Notes under the pieces: generated by a model
The model's database searches: none
The model's input: the letters and a program-made list of their open reading frames with translations, nothing else
Told to the model about the DNA's origin: nothing
Position numbers and translations under genes: made by a program
Assembly (NCBI RefSeq): GCF_900215625.1
Contig: NZ_OBEK01000002.1
Coordinates: 230,222-294,221, forward strand
Direction: 5' to 3'
Length of the DNA stretch: 64,000 nucleotides
Source: Terribacillus aidingensis
Lineage (GTDB): Bacteria > Bacillota > Bacilli > Bacillales > Amphibacillaceae
Part shown: piece by piece, positions 47,113 through 55,449 of the stretch
Layout of the letters: the number at the start of each line of letters is the position of its first letter
Position numbering within the stretch: the first letter of the stretch is position 1

Positions 47113-48039
47113 ATGAACTTTTTTCTTGTTTTCCAAAACAAAAGTTATAAAGAAGAACGAAATGGTCGTTATTTATGGGCACCTCAGAAAAATAACACAG
47201 GTCAAACGTATCATCATTGGACTGATATGAAAATGATTAAAAAAGAGGATATTATTTTTAATAGTTACAATGGAAAATTAGTATCTGTACTAGTAGCAAA
47301 AGAAAATTGTAAAGAACATGAAAGACCAACTGGATTAGACGAATTAGACCTTTGGGAAAAAGAAGGTTGGCTAGTTAATGTAGATTACAATGATTTAGAG
47401 GAACCTATTACATATAAAGATTACATGGAGGATATATTAAAGCTTCAGAATGAAAAATATGCTCCGTTTAATAGGTTGGGAAGAGGAAATACAGGTTATC
47501 TTTTTAGGGTGTCTAAAGAACTGGCAAACTTTTTCTTTGAAATAATCGAAAAGACAAATAGTGTTTTAAGGGAAAGATTCCAGTTTGAAAACAGTATTCC
47601 AGAAGAAATAATAACACAAATCGAAAGTGACTTACATTCTGCAACTACTTTAGACGAAACAGAAAAAGAAACAATTATTAAGTCTAGAATTGGTCATTCT
47701 GCATTTAAGAAATCTCTTTTAGCAGTTGAAAAGAAATGTAAAGTATGCGGTATAACGGATGAGCGCTTCCTAATTGCAAGTCATATTAAGCCATGGAGTA
47801 AATCTAGTAATCATGAAAGACTAGACGTTAATAATGGATTGTTATTATGTCCAAATCATGATGCGTTATTTGATAAGAGCTATATTAGTTTTGATGAAAC
47901 AGGTAAAGTGATGGTTAAGGAAAGTTTAGATGATACAACAAAGATTCTTTTTAATATCAATGAAACAATGCGAATCGTAATGAATGAGAGACAGCAACAA
48001 TATATGAAGTGGCACAGGGATAATTTTTTAAACAGTTAG
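47113..48039 (+). CDS. HNH endonuclease with N-terminal EVE/PUA-like domain
   Basis: This protein of about 308 residues has an N-terminal segment (NFFLVFQNKSYKEERNGRYL, WAPQKNN, KKEDIIFNSYNGKLVSVLVA) resembling EVE/PUA-like modified-base readers. The C-terminal HNH nuclease has CKVCGITDERFLIASHIKPW, then NNGLLLCPNHDALFDKSYI: two Cys, catalytic His and the terminal NH. Such fusions are typical of modification-dependent (type IV-like) restriction enzymes. The start ATG 47113 follows GGAG; the in-frame TTG at 47083 has no RBS. It is followed closely by another HNH gene. Confidence 0.75.
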   Translation: MNFFLVFQNKSYKEERNGRYLWAPQKNNTGQTYHHWTDMKMIKKEDIIFNSYNGKLVSVLVAKENCKEHERPTGLDELDLWEKEGWLVNVDYNDLEEPITYKDYMEDILKLQNEKYAPFNRLGRGNTGYLFRVSKELANFFFEIIEKTNSVLRERFQFENSIPEEIITQIESDLHSATTLDETEKETIIKSRIGHSAFKKSLLAVEKKCKVCGITDERFLIASHIKPWSKSSNHERLDVNNGLLLCPNHDALFDKSYISFDETGKVMVKESLDDTTKILFNINETMRIVMNERQQQYMKWHRDNFLNS

Positions 48040-48150
48040 AGAATTATCTTGTGGTGTATTTACCGAAGGTTGCAGGCGTTCTTATGTGTTTCTAAACATC
48101 GGAATTATTTGATGAAACTATCTATCAAGATTAACAGGGAATGGTTTAAA

Positions 48151-49122
48151 ATGAATATTTACATTAAACAGTGGAGCGATCTTATCTTAAATTGCAGCTT
48201 TGATAACACTTATAAAATGGCATGGTCTAAGGCATTAGTTGAATCCACCGTTAATTTCAATGACCCTATAGATGACATTGTTATATTTGATTTTAATGAT
48301 ATAGCAAAGCTTTGTTTAAAATATTATTGGAATCAAACAATTTACTTTGATTTAATACAAAGTCCAAACATAAAGAAACCTCCTGAGATCATCTCTTCTA
48401 CTAAAGAGTTAATAACATTATTCTTTAATAATAAGCATTCTGTACAACCAATAAGATTTGAGAAGATAGACTTTAGTGCGATTGGATTAGCTCGAGAATA
48501 TGAAGTGACAGTGAAAAACATTGTTAGAACACTAAAGCAAGATGTCAGTTGGCGTTTTAAAAACCTTAATCGTCAAACATATGAAATATATGGTTTAAAC
48601 CTTAGTGAGAGTAAGGTGATTTTTAATAAAAAGGATGTAATAACTCTTAAAGAACACAGCGATCTCTTATTCACTGTAATCAATTACCGTTGGACACAGA
48701 TGCTAGAGGGTTTTAATTATAGCCCAAGAATCTCAAGAAAAGTAAGGGCAATAGATGAAAATAACATTAAGCGGAGTTCTTTAAAAAAGTTTCAAGAGCA
48801 CCTTGATTTAATGTTTGAGGACGGTAAAAGAAAATGTTTTTATTGCGGTAAAGCCATAGCTGATAATGAGACTTCTGTTGACCATGTTATACCGTGGTCT
48901 TATATGTTTTCGGATGATCTATGGAATTTAGTATACTGCCATAAAGGTGAAAACTCCGAAAAGTCTAACCGCTTGCCTTCCCAAGAAGATATAACTCGTT
49001 TAGAAGAGCGAAATAACCAATTGTTAGAACGTATGCAAAACAACACTAAAGATTATGATCAGCTACAAATTGCAGTTGAAAAGGATTACGTTAAAAAGTT
49101 TTGGATTTCATTTAAGGGATAG
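48151..49122 (+). CDS. HNH endonuclease, second
   Basis: The protein has 323 residues from ATG 48151 (CAGGGA upstream); the in-frame ATG at 48049 would add 34 residues. The C-terminal HNH has CFYCGKAI (zinc Cys pair), SVDHVIPWSYM with the catalytic His, and NLVYCHKGENSEKSNRLPS with the Asn/Lys-type finger. The N-terminal 200 residues show no recognised domain and could recognise DNA. A long acidic/Gln-rich helix ends the protein. Probably a restriction-like enzyme co-transcribed with the EVE-HNH gene. Confidence 0.75.
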   Translation: MNIYIKQWSDLILNCSFDNTYKMAWSKALVESTVNFNDPIDDIVIFDFNDIAKLCLKYYWNQTIYFDLIQSPNIKKPPEIISSTKELITLFFNNKHSVQPIRFEKIDFSAIGLAREYEVTVKNIVRTLKQDVSWRFKNLNRQTYEIYGLNLSESKVIFNKKDVITLKEHSDLLFTVINYRWTQMLEGFNYSPRISRKVRAIDENNIKRSSLKKFQEHLDLMFEDGKRKCFYCGKAIADNETSVDHVIPWSYMFSDDLWNLVYCHKGENSEKSNRLPSQEDITRLEERNNQLLERMQNNTKDYDQLQIAVEKDYVKKFWISFKG

Positions 49123-49137
49123 GAACACTAATAGCGG

Positions 49138-49378
49138 GTGAAAAAATTTAGAATAAATTAGTATGTAATAGAATTACGCAAATCGTTAAACAGAATAGTA
49201 AAGAACTGATTAGGCATGTTGTTACTGAATAAACAATAGAAGAGTTTAAGGCTACGCCTAACGAGAAGAGTTAGCAGATATATTATAAGTAATTGACGGT
49301 ATAGTACATGTTTTTAGCTTAGATATGGACATAGTATTAAAGGTAAAAGTTGATAAGCTAGAAAACGAGAAGGATTAA
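49138..49378 (+). pseudogene. Remnant of a MazG-like nucleoside triphosphate pyrophosphohydrolase
   Basis: Stops and shifts break the frame, but pieces align with the NKLVRDKIPEII family. They are NKLVCNRITQIVKQNSKELIRHVVTE (49151-49228, preceded by TAG where Tyr is expected), then IEEFKATPNE. In another frame comes EELADIL-stop-VIDGIVHVFSLDMD, which ends in LENEKD at 49378. At least three lesions are needed to restore it. No active product is expected. Confidence 0.7.
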
Positions 49379-49472
49379 ATGAATGCAATAACTTAGAAAA
49401 GGTAATAGAATAATGCTGAAATTACACATATAAATATGTGATGTATCTTTTATAGATGCGGGGAGTTAGTAT

Positions 49473-49628
49473 TTGAGGAGTTTATTTATAATCGGTAATG
49501 GATTTGATTTAGATCATAAATTGCCAACGAGCTACGAACAATATTTATTGAAAGAGTATCCTAGTGCAGTGGGCATGTTTCCATCTGCGATACAAAATAT
49601 GACAAATAGGACTGATAAAACCCTTTAA
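49473..49628 (+). pseudogene. Truncated AbiH-type abortive infection protein (N-terminal fragment)
   Basis: From a TTG start the frame reads RSLFIIGNGFDLDHKLPTSYEQY, the hallmark N-terminus of the AbiH family (FIIGNGFDLxHxLPTxY). After about 40 recognisable residues the similarity is lost and the frame stops at residue 51, whereas AbiH proteins have several hundred residues. The fragment ends just upstream of a repeat hairpin, so the rest was probably lost by deletion or recombination there. Confidence 0.75.
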
Positions 49629-49633
49629 GAAAA

Positions 49634-49692
49634 GTTCTACAAGCAAACTAGAGGACACTAAATGACGCACTGACGTTGTTTAGTGTCCTTTT
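49634..49692 (+). repeat. Island hairpin repeat, copy 1
   Basis: GTTCTACAAGCAAACTAGAG leads into a stem AGGACACTAAA (49652-49662) paired with TTTAGTGTCCT (49679-49689), followed by TTTC. Closely related copies lie at 51702 and 55386. It looks like a terminator, but the conserved loop and leader show common descent. Confidence 0.75.
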
Positions 49693-49742
49693 CATTTAAG
49701 GATTAAGAGTTATATCCGATATTACTATGGAGGTGGTAATAA

Positions 49743-50849
49743 ATGGAGTTGTTATTTTCGAAAAATGAATTTAATGATCTGTACAGATATAAATATGAGG
49801 AAGGGGTTAAACATCGAGAAAGAGTTGATAAGAGTAATCCTGCGCACCAATATTTTGTGAATAGGATCCCGGAAATCTTGTTATCCAAACTAAAAGGTAC
49901 TGATTTATCTAAAGAGAAATTGGATATTCAGGCCTCAGTTGGTGAAGGAAGGTTATCAGAGGTATTCTGGGTTGCTTTTCTTAATGAAGACTATGTACCA
50001 AAGAACAAAAGTAACAAGTTATCAACTCGTAATGGTATTTATATAGTTCTCCTATTAGATATAAACCTTGAGTATGCTTACTTATCTATAGGAAACGGAT
50101 CTGAGTTTCTAGGTTTAAAAGAGTTAAAGGAACTCTCAAGAAATCAGATGAAGATTATTGAAAAGGAGCCGCTTGAAGATCTAGAACTTAATTCAAATTT
50201 CAACTTTTTCTTAGGTAAGAGTACGCGGCCTAAAAAGTATGTAAAAGGAACAGTAGTATATAAAAGGTTCAATGTTAGAAACATAGAAGTCAATAAGTTG
50301 ATTAAGTATGTTATTAAACTACATAAGTTACTAGATCTTATAGTGTTGGAAAAGGGTATCGAAGAGTTAGAGGTAAAAGAAACAAATGAAAAGAAGAGAA
50401 GATATACTACAATAAGTGTAGACAAACATGCTGCTCTCCTAGAGAAGAGAAACAAACTGCAGAAAATTGTTGGAGACATTGCAGAAGAATTTGTATATCA
50501 GCAGGAGCTTAGAAGACTGGCACACTTACCCGCCCTACAGGAAAAGGTAGAATGGTGCTCGAAAACAACTGATGGATTAGGGTACGACATAAAATCTTAC
50601 TTTGAAGATGGCCGAGAGAAGTTTATTGAAGTGAAGGGAACTGCTTTAAACGCTAATGAAATCACTTATTACTTATCTTTGCGTGAGAAGATCGTAGCTG
50701 CAGATAAAGGTGATCAGTATGCTTTGGTGGTGGTGTCTAATGCATCTGAGGAAAAAGAGCCAAGGATTATTGCAGAAGTTATTAATCCAGCTGATTCGTT
50801 ATTTAATGAGTTAGAGGCGATTCAGTTTAGAGGTCATTATGAATCTTAA
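49743..50849 (+). CDS. McrB-N (DUF3578)/DUF3883 restriction-like nuclease
   Basis: The 368-residue protein has an N-terminal DNA-recognition domain of the McrB-N/DUF3578 type (SVGEGRLSEVFWVAFL, then NGIYIVLLLDINLEYAYLSIGNG). After a basic helical middle a DUF3883 domain follows, with GLGYDIKSYFEDGREKFIEVKGT. There the D and the E-x-K form a PD-(D/E)xK active site. This is the build of modification-sensitive restriction nucleases without a motor. RBS GGAGGTGG, 8 nt before ATG. The stop overlaps the next gene by 11 bp, so it acts with that membrane protein. Confidence 0.8.
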   Translation: MELLFSKNEFNDLYRYKYEEGVKHRERVDKSNPAHQYFVNRIPEILLSKLKGTDLSKEKLDIQASVGEGRLSEVFWVAFLNEDYVPKNKSNKLSTRNGIYIVLLLDINLEYAYLSIGNGSEFLGLKELKELSRNQMKIIEKEPLEDLELNSNFNFFLGKSTRPKKYVKGTVVYKRFNVRNIEVNKLIKYVIKLHKLLDLIVLEKGIEELEVKETNEKKRRYTTISVDKHAALLEKRNKLQKIVGDIAEEFVYQQELRRLAHLPALQEKVEWCSKTTDGLGYDIKSYFEDGREKFIEVKGTALNANEITYYLSLREKIVAADKGDQYALVVVSNASEEKEPRIIAEVINPADSLFNELEAIQFRGHYES

Positions 50850-51699
50850 CAAGTTTATAATTTACGGCATTGTATTACTATTATCAATCATTCTTTTTTA
50901 TGATGTGCGATATGACATAAGAAATAAGAACCGTATGCGTAATTACTTCTTTAAAAATGAAGGTTGGTTCAAGAATAGGACTTGGTTCGAGCTCATTTCC
51001 TTAGGAAGAATATGGGTGCGGTGCATACTAATCTTAATACTTGCTATATTTATATTTAGAGATAATAGCTATATTGCTAGCAAGGTTATTTTGATTGTAC
51101 TTATTTACTTTACAATAAAGAAGTATTTTGTTGTATACGCTATTCAGTTAGAGAAAAGTGAAATAAAAAAATTAAAGAGAAAAGCTTCGATACAACAAAA
51201 TATTTACCTGTATAGTTGGCTAGGTGAAGGTAATCTTAAAAATTCATTTTTATTTGAAGTGCTACGTGAAGATAAAATGGAAAAGAGCGATATCTTAAAT
51301 TTAAATAAAGTTAAATGGTACCTTAAGAAAAGGTTAGGGGATAATGTAGGAGATTATCATTTGTTGAAGAGTTTTCTCGAAGCTCAACAGAAGAACAATC
51401 TAGCTGAGCTTGCTAAAAGTTTTATTGCCCCTTTAGTAGTAGGTTGTTTCTCCATAATTTTAAGGGAACTTGTTTCTTCAGAAAAATTTAAAACTTTTAT
51501 TAATGATTTCTTTAATATAACTTTAAATAATAATGACACTTTTTCTTATATCTCACTAATGCTGGATATCTTTTTAATTGTCATGTTAGTAATTTATTCA
51601 GTTATTTTTGTCTTAACAGTCTTAAATAAGGATAAGAAAAGAATAGGAACTATTATTGCTGTACTTGATAATATAATTTATGAAAAAGAAAAAAAATAG
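50839..51699 (+). CDS. Uncharacterised membrane protein coupled to the DUF3883 nuclease
   Basis: This 286-residue protein has membrane segments at about residues 5-22, 55-75 and 78-98, then a soluble coiled middle (residues 100-185). Further hydrophobic helices lie at about 190-210 and 240-266. No family is recognised. The 11-bp overlap with the upstream nuclease gene shows co-translation. A membrane-damaging effector or a membrane anchor for the nuclease are both possible. Its terminator is copy 2 of the island hairpin repeat. Confidence 0.7.
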   Translation: MNLNKFIIYGIVLLLSIILFYDVRYDIRNKNRMRNYFFKNEGWFKNRTWFELISLGRIWVRCILILILAIFIFRDNSYIASKVILIVLIYFTIKKYFVVYAIQLEKSEIKKLKRKASIQQNIYLYSWLGEGNLKNSFLFEVLREDKMEKSDILNLNKVKWYLKKRLGDNVGDYHLLKSFLEAQQKNNLAELAKSFIAPLVVGCFSIILRELVSSEKFKTFINDFFNITLNNNDTFSYISLMLDIFLIVMLVIYSVIFVLTVLNKDKKRIGTIIAVLDNIIYEKEKK

Positions 51700-51701
51700 T
51701 A

Positions 51702-51762
51702 TTCTACTAGCAAACTGGAGGACACTTAATGATGCAATGGCGTCGTTGGTGTCCTTTTTTTA
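51702..51762 (+). repeat. Island hairpin repeat, copy 2
   Basis: TTCTACTAGCAAACTGGAGG starts a segment nearly identical to the copy at 49634. The stem is GGACAC with GTGTCC, the inner pair is GATGC/GCGTC, and T7 follows. It begins 3 nt after the membrane protein stop. Confidence 0.8.
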
Positions 51763-51774
51763 GGAGGATGAGCG

Positions 51775-51880
51775 ATGGATACTAGGCAGATGACGCATCT
51801 TCCAGAAATAGATGAAGAAGTGCAGCAGATTACTTAAAAGGCTTAAAGAGTATCAGGCCTTGAAGATTAAACATGGATAA
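51775..51880 (+). pseudogene. Short broken frame, possibly an ArpU-like phage regulator remnant
   Basis: Behind AGGAGG an ATG opens MDTRQMTHLPEIDEEVQQIT and stops; another frame continues LKRLKEYQALKIKHG. The LPEID start and the following helix resemble ArpU-type phage proteins, but the match is too short for certainty. The rest to 52137 shows no gene. Confidence 0.3.
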
Positions 51881-52137
51881 GTTCAGGGTTTAAACAATTA
51901 TGTTACAGTTCGCTTAAGTCAATACCTTAATCACCTTTTAATAAGCTAGATAACCAATATATATTCAGGCTGTACACTACATCCCTTTACAACCTCAATA
52001 ATCTAATAGAGCTGTAACTTCTCCTTAGTAAGAGAGCGATAAATAGGTAATTGTAATTAATCATAGTCAAACGTGGGTCATATGGTCTATAATAGTAACT
52101 GATTCCAAATGCATCCATAGGAGGGTTAATAGTAAAA

Positions 52138-53226
52138 ATGAAGAAAATAATGGGTTTATTATTTATAATTGGTATTGTTTTTTTAAGTGCCTGCGGTGAA
52201 GAAGAGGGCGCAGAAGGAAAGAATACCAAAGAAGGTAGTGCATCTGCTAGAACTACTACTGAAGAAGTTAAAGCGGAACCAGCTAGTTTAAAGCTAGAAG
52301 AAAAGATAGATCAGTTTGGTGGGGAAAGTTTAGAGGATATATACCCTAGAAATACAGATTTTGAGATATTAAAAGATGGTGACTATACATATTTATTTCA
52401 ATGGGAAGCTCAAGTTGTAGATCCTAGTAGTTATTATGTTTCTGTAGCAAAAGATAATAAATGGGTAACAATACAGAATGAGGTTAATATTGCTGATGAT
52501 AGTAATCTTTCCAATCGTACATTTAGTGAGCCGGAATTTATTAAATCGGGTAATTCTATCTTATTATTACTGAGTACTTGGGATGAAACAAACGGAGATT
52601 ACAATACAGCATATAAGTTAAAGTTTAATCCAGAAGGGACAATGAATGCCAAGCTTATAATTGATAATCCAGCTGTAGATGGCGATGAATTTAATACACT
52701 TTCGTTGAGATTCGTCGAAGGTAGTAACGAAAAGGTATTTATAGCCGAGAGGAATTTGGATAACGTTGGGATTATTTATGATGATGAAGGTAATGAAAAA
52801 TATGTAGTGAATAATTTAGGCATGTCTTCTGGATGGGATTCCTCATACTTAGATTCAGAAAAAAACATTCTCTATTTCGACGGTGGATCAATGTATGATT
52901 TGAGTAAAGATGATTATATGTGGACTGAAGCAGGTGATAAAAAGAGAGATTCATCTAAAATAGCAAACTATGCTTCATACTTAACTCCACAAAATGATGG
53001 TCTGTATCAACTACACAAACCTCTTGGCGAAGGATGGTCATTAGATTATTCTATCTTAGAAAATGAAGAATTTAAGTTACAAGATTCTGTTAAGATACAA
53101 GATGAATTAGATGCCAATAACGCTAAAATGGTTGTAAATGAAGAATCTGTAGAAGTATACACCACTGTCGAATACAGAGGAAAACCAACAATACAAAAGT
53201 ACACTTATAACAGAGTGGATTTATAA
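52138..53226 (+). CDS. Uncharacterised lipoprotein
   Basis: This 362-residue protein has a lipoprotein signal (KKIMGLLFIIGIVFLSAC, lipobox LSAC) and a charged linker. A long beta-rich domain follows with repeated aromatic/acidic strand patterns suggesting a propeller-like or beta-sandwich fold. No family is recognised. TATAAT at 52088-52093 may be its -10 element. It is followed by a strong terminator and seems to be a single-gene unit. Confidence 0.7.
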   Translation: MKKIMGLLFIIGIVFLSACGEEEGAEGKNTKEGSASARTTTEEVKAEPASLKLEEKIDQFGGESLEDIYPRNTDFEILKDGDYTYLFQWEAQVVDPSSYYVSVAKDNKWVTIQNEVNIADDSNLSNRTFSEPEFIKSGNSILLLLSTWDETNGDYNTAYKLKFNPEGTMNAKLIIDNPAVDGDEFNTLSLRFVEGSNEKVFIAERNLDNVGIIYDDEGNEKYVVNNLGMSSGWDSSYLDSEKNILYFDGGSMYDLSKDDYMWTEAGDKKRDSSKIANYASYLTPQNDGLYQLHKPLGEGWSLDYSILENEEFKLQDSVKIQDELDANNAKMVVNEESVEVYTTVEYRGKPTIQKYTYNRVDL

Positions 53227-53234
53227 TTATTTAA

Positions 53235-53263
53235 AAAACCCTTCCAATTAGGAGGGGTTTTTA
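53235..53263 (+). terminator. Terminator after the lipoprotein gene
   Basis: AAAACCCTTCC and GGAGGGGTTTT around AATTA are followed by a T-rich tail. Confidence 0.87.
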
Positions 53264-53612
53264 AAATTAATATGATAGTCGACATAGAGATAAAATTTGT
53301 TCCTTACACTTATTATTATAAATAAGGCACTCAGTAAATGATAAAGGTCTATCTTAAGTAGTTTCTTTACTGCTCACCATTTCCAGCGTTATTTGCGATA
53401 ATATATAAGATATAACGCAGAAATACTGGAAGAGGATTCTGGTAACCTTTTTTACTTTGTTACGACTTAAAGTACTGAAAGTCTGCAGCACTATGTTATC
53501 CAATTCTGACTTTTATAATTAAAAGTGAGACAGGTAATGTCGATATAAGAATAAAGGGAATTCAAACTTAATCAAAGTAAAGTGGATTTAAAAGATTGGG
53601 ATGTTATAACAG
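53264..53612. other. AT-rich gap without a recognisable gene
   Basis: Nothing coding or structural that I can support, apart from AGCGTTATTTGCG paired imperfectly with the following ATATAACGC stretch near 53392-53420. Confidence 0.4.
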
Positions 53613-54092
53613 ATGGATGGGTTGAGCACATTAATCACTGGTTTAGTAGTAATGTTTGTAATTTATTGGTCAGTATATTTTATTAACTCCGGAATTAAGA
53701 TCTCTAGAATTAAAAAGAGCGGAATAAAAGATATAGACAAGATGAGTGGAGCTAATTTTGAATTCTACTTAGCACAATTATATAAGAGTAGGGGATATTC
53801 AGTTAAGATAACCCCAGGAAGTGGTGACTATGGTGCTGATCTGCTTATAACTAATAATAAAGAGTATCGTGCCATTCAAGCGAAACGATATAGTAAGCCT
53901 GTAGGTGTAAGAGCAGTGCAAGAGGTTATTGCTGCAAAGATTTATTATGAGTGCAATGCTGGTACTGTTATAAGCAATAATAATTACACAAAGAACGCAA
54001 TTAAAATGGCCAACAAAACTGGCATAGAGCTTATTGGGAGAAACGAACTTATGAGCATGATAATTGAAATGAAAAACACTAAAGCTGGTTGA
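53613..54092 (+). CDS. Membrane-anchored Mrr-type restriction endonuclease
   Basis: The 159-residue protein has one N-terminal membrane helix (residues about 7-28, LITGLVVMFVIYWSVYFI) and a Mrr-like PD-(D/E)xK domain. That domain reads MSGANFEFYLAQLYKSRGYSV, SGDYGADLLI (Asp) and AIQAKRYSKPVG (Q-x-K), then a typical GTVISNNNYTKNA and ELIGRNEL. Mrr-type enzymes cut DNA carrying foreign methylation. A membrane-tethered form could act on incoming DNA (inference). The RBS is weak, so the exact start is uncertain. Confidence 0.8.
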   Translation: MDGLSTLITGLVVMFVIYWSVYFINSGIKISRIKKSGIKDIDKMSGANFEFYLAQLYKSRGYSVKITPGSGDYGADLLITNNKEYRAIQAKRYSKPVGVRAVQEVIAAKIYYECNAGTVISNNNYTKNAIKMANKTGIELIGRNELMSMIIEMKNTKAG

Positions 54093-54129
54093 ATTACTCG
54101 TGAAGCGCAAATAGAAGGGGTATAACCGA

Positions 54130-54297
54130 ATGACTAAAAGAAGTATTGAGGAATCAATGAGAAGAGCAGCAGCATCTAATGTGTTGTCAGGGAAATATAC
54201 AACTGAAGAACAAAATAAGTTAATAAAGACTAACCTAGAAGGTAAAATCACTCACGAAGAATTTATAAAAAAAGCATTGGAACTAGCCTTAAAGTAA
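54130..54297 (+). CDS. Small VbhA-like antitoxin-type protein
   Basis: This 55-residue protein is too short to be called easily. The pattern RSIEESMRRAAASNVLSGK followed by TTEEQNKLIKTNLEGKITHEEFIKKAL resembles antitoxins of the VbhA type, which inhibit Fic AMP-transferases through an SxxxE[G/N] motif. Here the matching position reads SNVLSG, lacking the Glu. RBS AGAAGGGG, 7 nt before ATG. No fic gene is adjacent in the window. It could be an orphan or an unrelated helical protein. Confidence 0.5.
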   Translation: MTKRSIEESMRRAAASNVLSGKYTTEEQNKLIKTNLEGKITHEEFIKKALELALK

Positions 54298-54322
54298 TTA
54301 CATTGAAAGCTGAGGTAAATAA

Positions 54323-55285
54323 ATGAAGAAGAATGTGAACTATTTAATCTTACTTTTAACTATCATCTTTATGGTTGGTTGTACCAATGTAGAAGATGTA
54401 GCCACTACCGATAATGAAACAGCTCCAAAAGTAGCAGCCACAGAGAATTCAGATATAAAAAGTGAAAAGGAAGATGCTGTTGCGGAGGTTGTGGAAGAAC
54501 CAGATGGAGAGGAGCCTGAAGTAGAGGAAACCTCAACCGGAGAAAAGGAAGAAGAGTTTCCGGGATACGATATCCTTAAAGTCGATGGTGGTGATTTGTC
54601 TGGCTATCGTCAACCGAACGTTGTCGTTGACATTGGTTTTGGGGGACGTGAATATTAGGCGTTTACTAACGAATACGGGCAATTGGTACGTGTCATTGCT
54701 GACGAAATCATTATACAAGATGACAGTAACGAACCTGTATTATCGTCTGGAAGATATTACTCTGATGAAGCAAAGGTTCCTGGTGTCGAAAGTGACGTTT
54801 TAGATGAAGGACATATTATTGCAGACTCTCTAGGAGGGGTCTCAAATGCTTATAATATCACACCTCAAGATAGCACGCTCAACCGACACGGTGATCAAGC
54901 GTATATGGAAAAAAGTATCCGTGATGCAGGTGGAGCCACTAATTTTGAAGCTGTCATCACCTATCCGGATACGGAAACGCAGATTCCTTCAAGTTATCAG
55001 TATACTTATACTTTAATGGGTAACGAGATCTTTGATACATTTGACAATGTGAACCCTGATGAAGTAAACGAATCACTTGGACTAACCGGAAATAAGGACT
55101 CCGAGTCCGAATCAGCAAGTTCCTCTACAAATGAAGGGGACCTTTCTAGTGTTGATACAAATGGTAATGGACAGGTTACAATCGCAGAAGCAAAAGCAGC
55201 AGGGTTCAGTATGCCAATAACGAGTGATCATTGGTTATACAAGTATATGGACGATCGTGATAATGACGGAATGGTAGGTGAGTAA
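54323..55285 (+). pseudogene. Lipoprotein DNA/RNA non-specific endonuclease interrupted by one amber codon
   Basis: A lipoprotein signal (ILLLTIIFMVGC) and a Glu-rich linker lead to VVVDIGFGGREY, then a TAG at 54656-54658. The same frame continues without a gap as AFTNEYGQLVRVIADE up to 55285. The second part carries the NucA/endonuclease-like motif DEGHIIADSLGG with NITPQDSTLNR (the His is the catalytic base) and a C-terminal calcium-binding-like stretch (DTNGNGQVT, then DRDNDGMVGE). A Trp is expected at the stop (REYWAxTN), so one TGG to TAG change explains it. Secreted nuclease by family; inactive here unless the stop is suppressed. Confidence 0.8.
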
Positions 55286-55385
55286 GCCCCTACAACGCTT
55301 AATCTTAATAAGACATAAGTTTAATTACATTTATAAGGTACTTATCTGACTAAAATATATATGAGGGGATATTTTCCACTTATTT

Positions 55386-55449
55386 GTTCTCTAACAGTAA
55401 CCGGAGGATACTGAATTACGCAGTAGCGTTGTTTAGTATCCTTCTTTAA
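55386..55449 (+). repeat. Island hairpin repeat, copy 3
   Basis: GTTCTCTAACAGTAACCGGA precedes the stem AGGATACT paired with AGTATCCT, the inner pair ACGC/GCGT, and TTCTTT. Stem changes relative to copies 1 and 2 are compensatory (GGACAC to GGATAC, GTGTCC to GTATCC), so the fold is conserved. Confidence 0.7.

Noticed and set aside
51987..52229. A - strand gene overlapping the lipoprotein start
   Set aside because: It covers the lipoprotein promoter, RBS and signal peptide and has no RBS or recognisable family.
54656..54658. TAG read as pyrrolysine
   Set aside because: No pyrrolysine genes are expected in Bacillaceae, and family logic points to a mutated Trp codon.
49634..55449. A CRISPR-like array from the three similar hairpins
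   Set aside because: Copies are about 2-4 kb apart, are separated by genes and carry terminator T runs.
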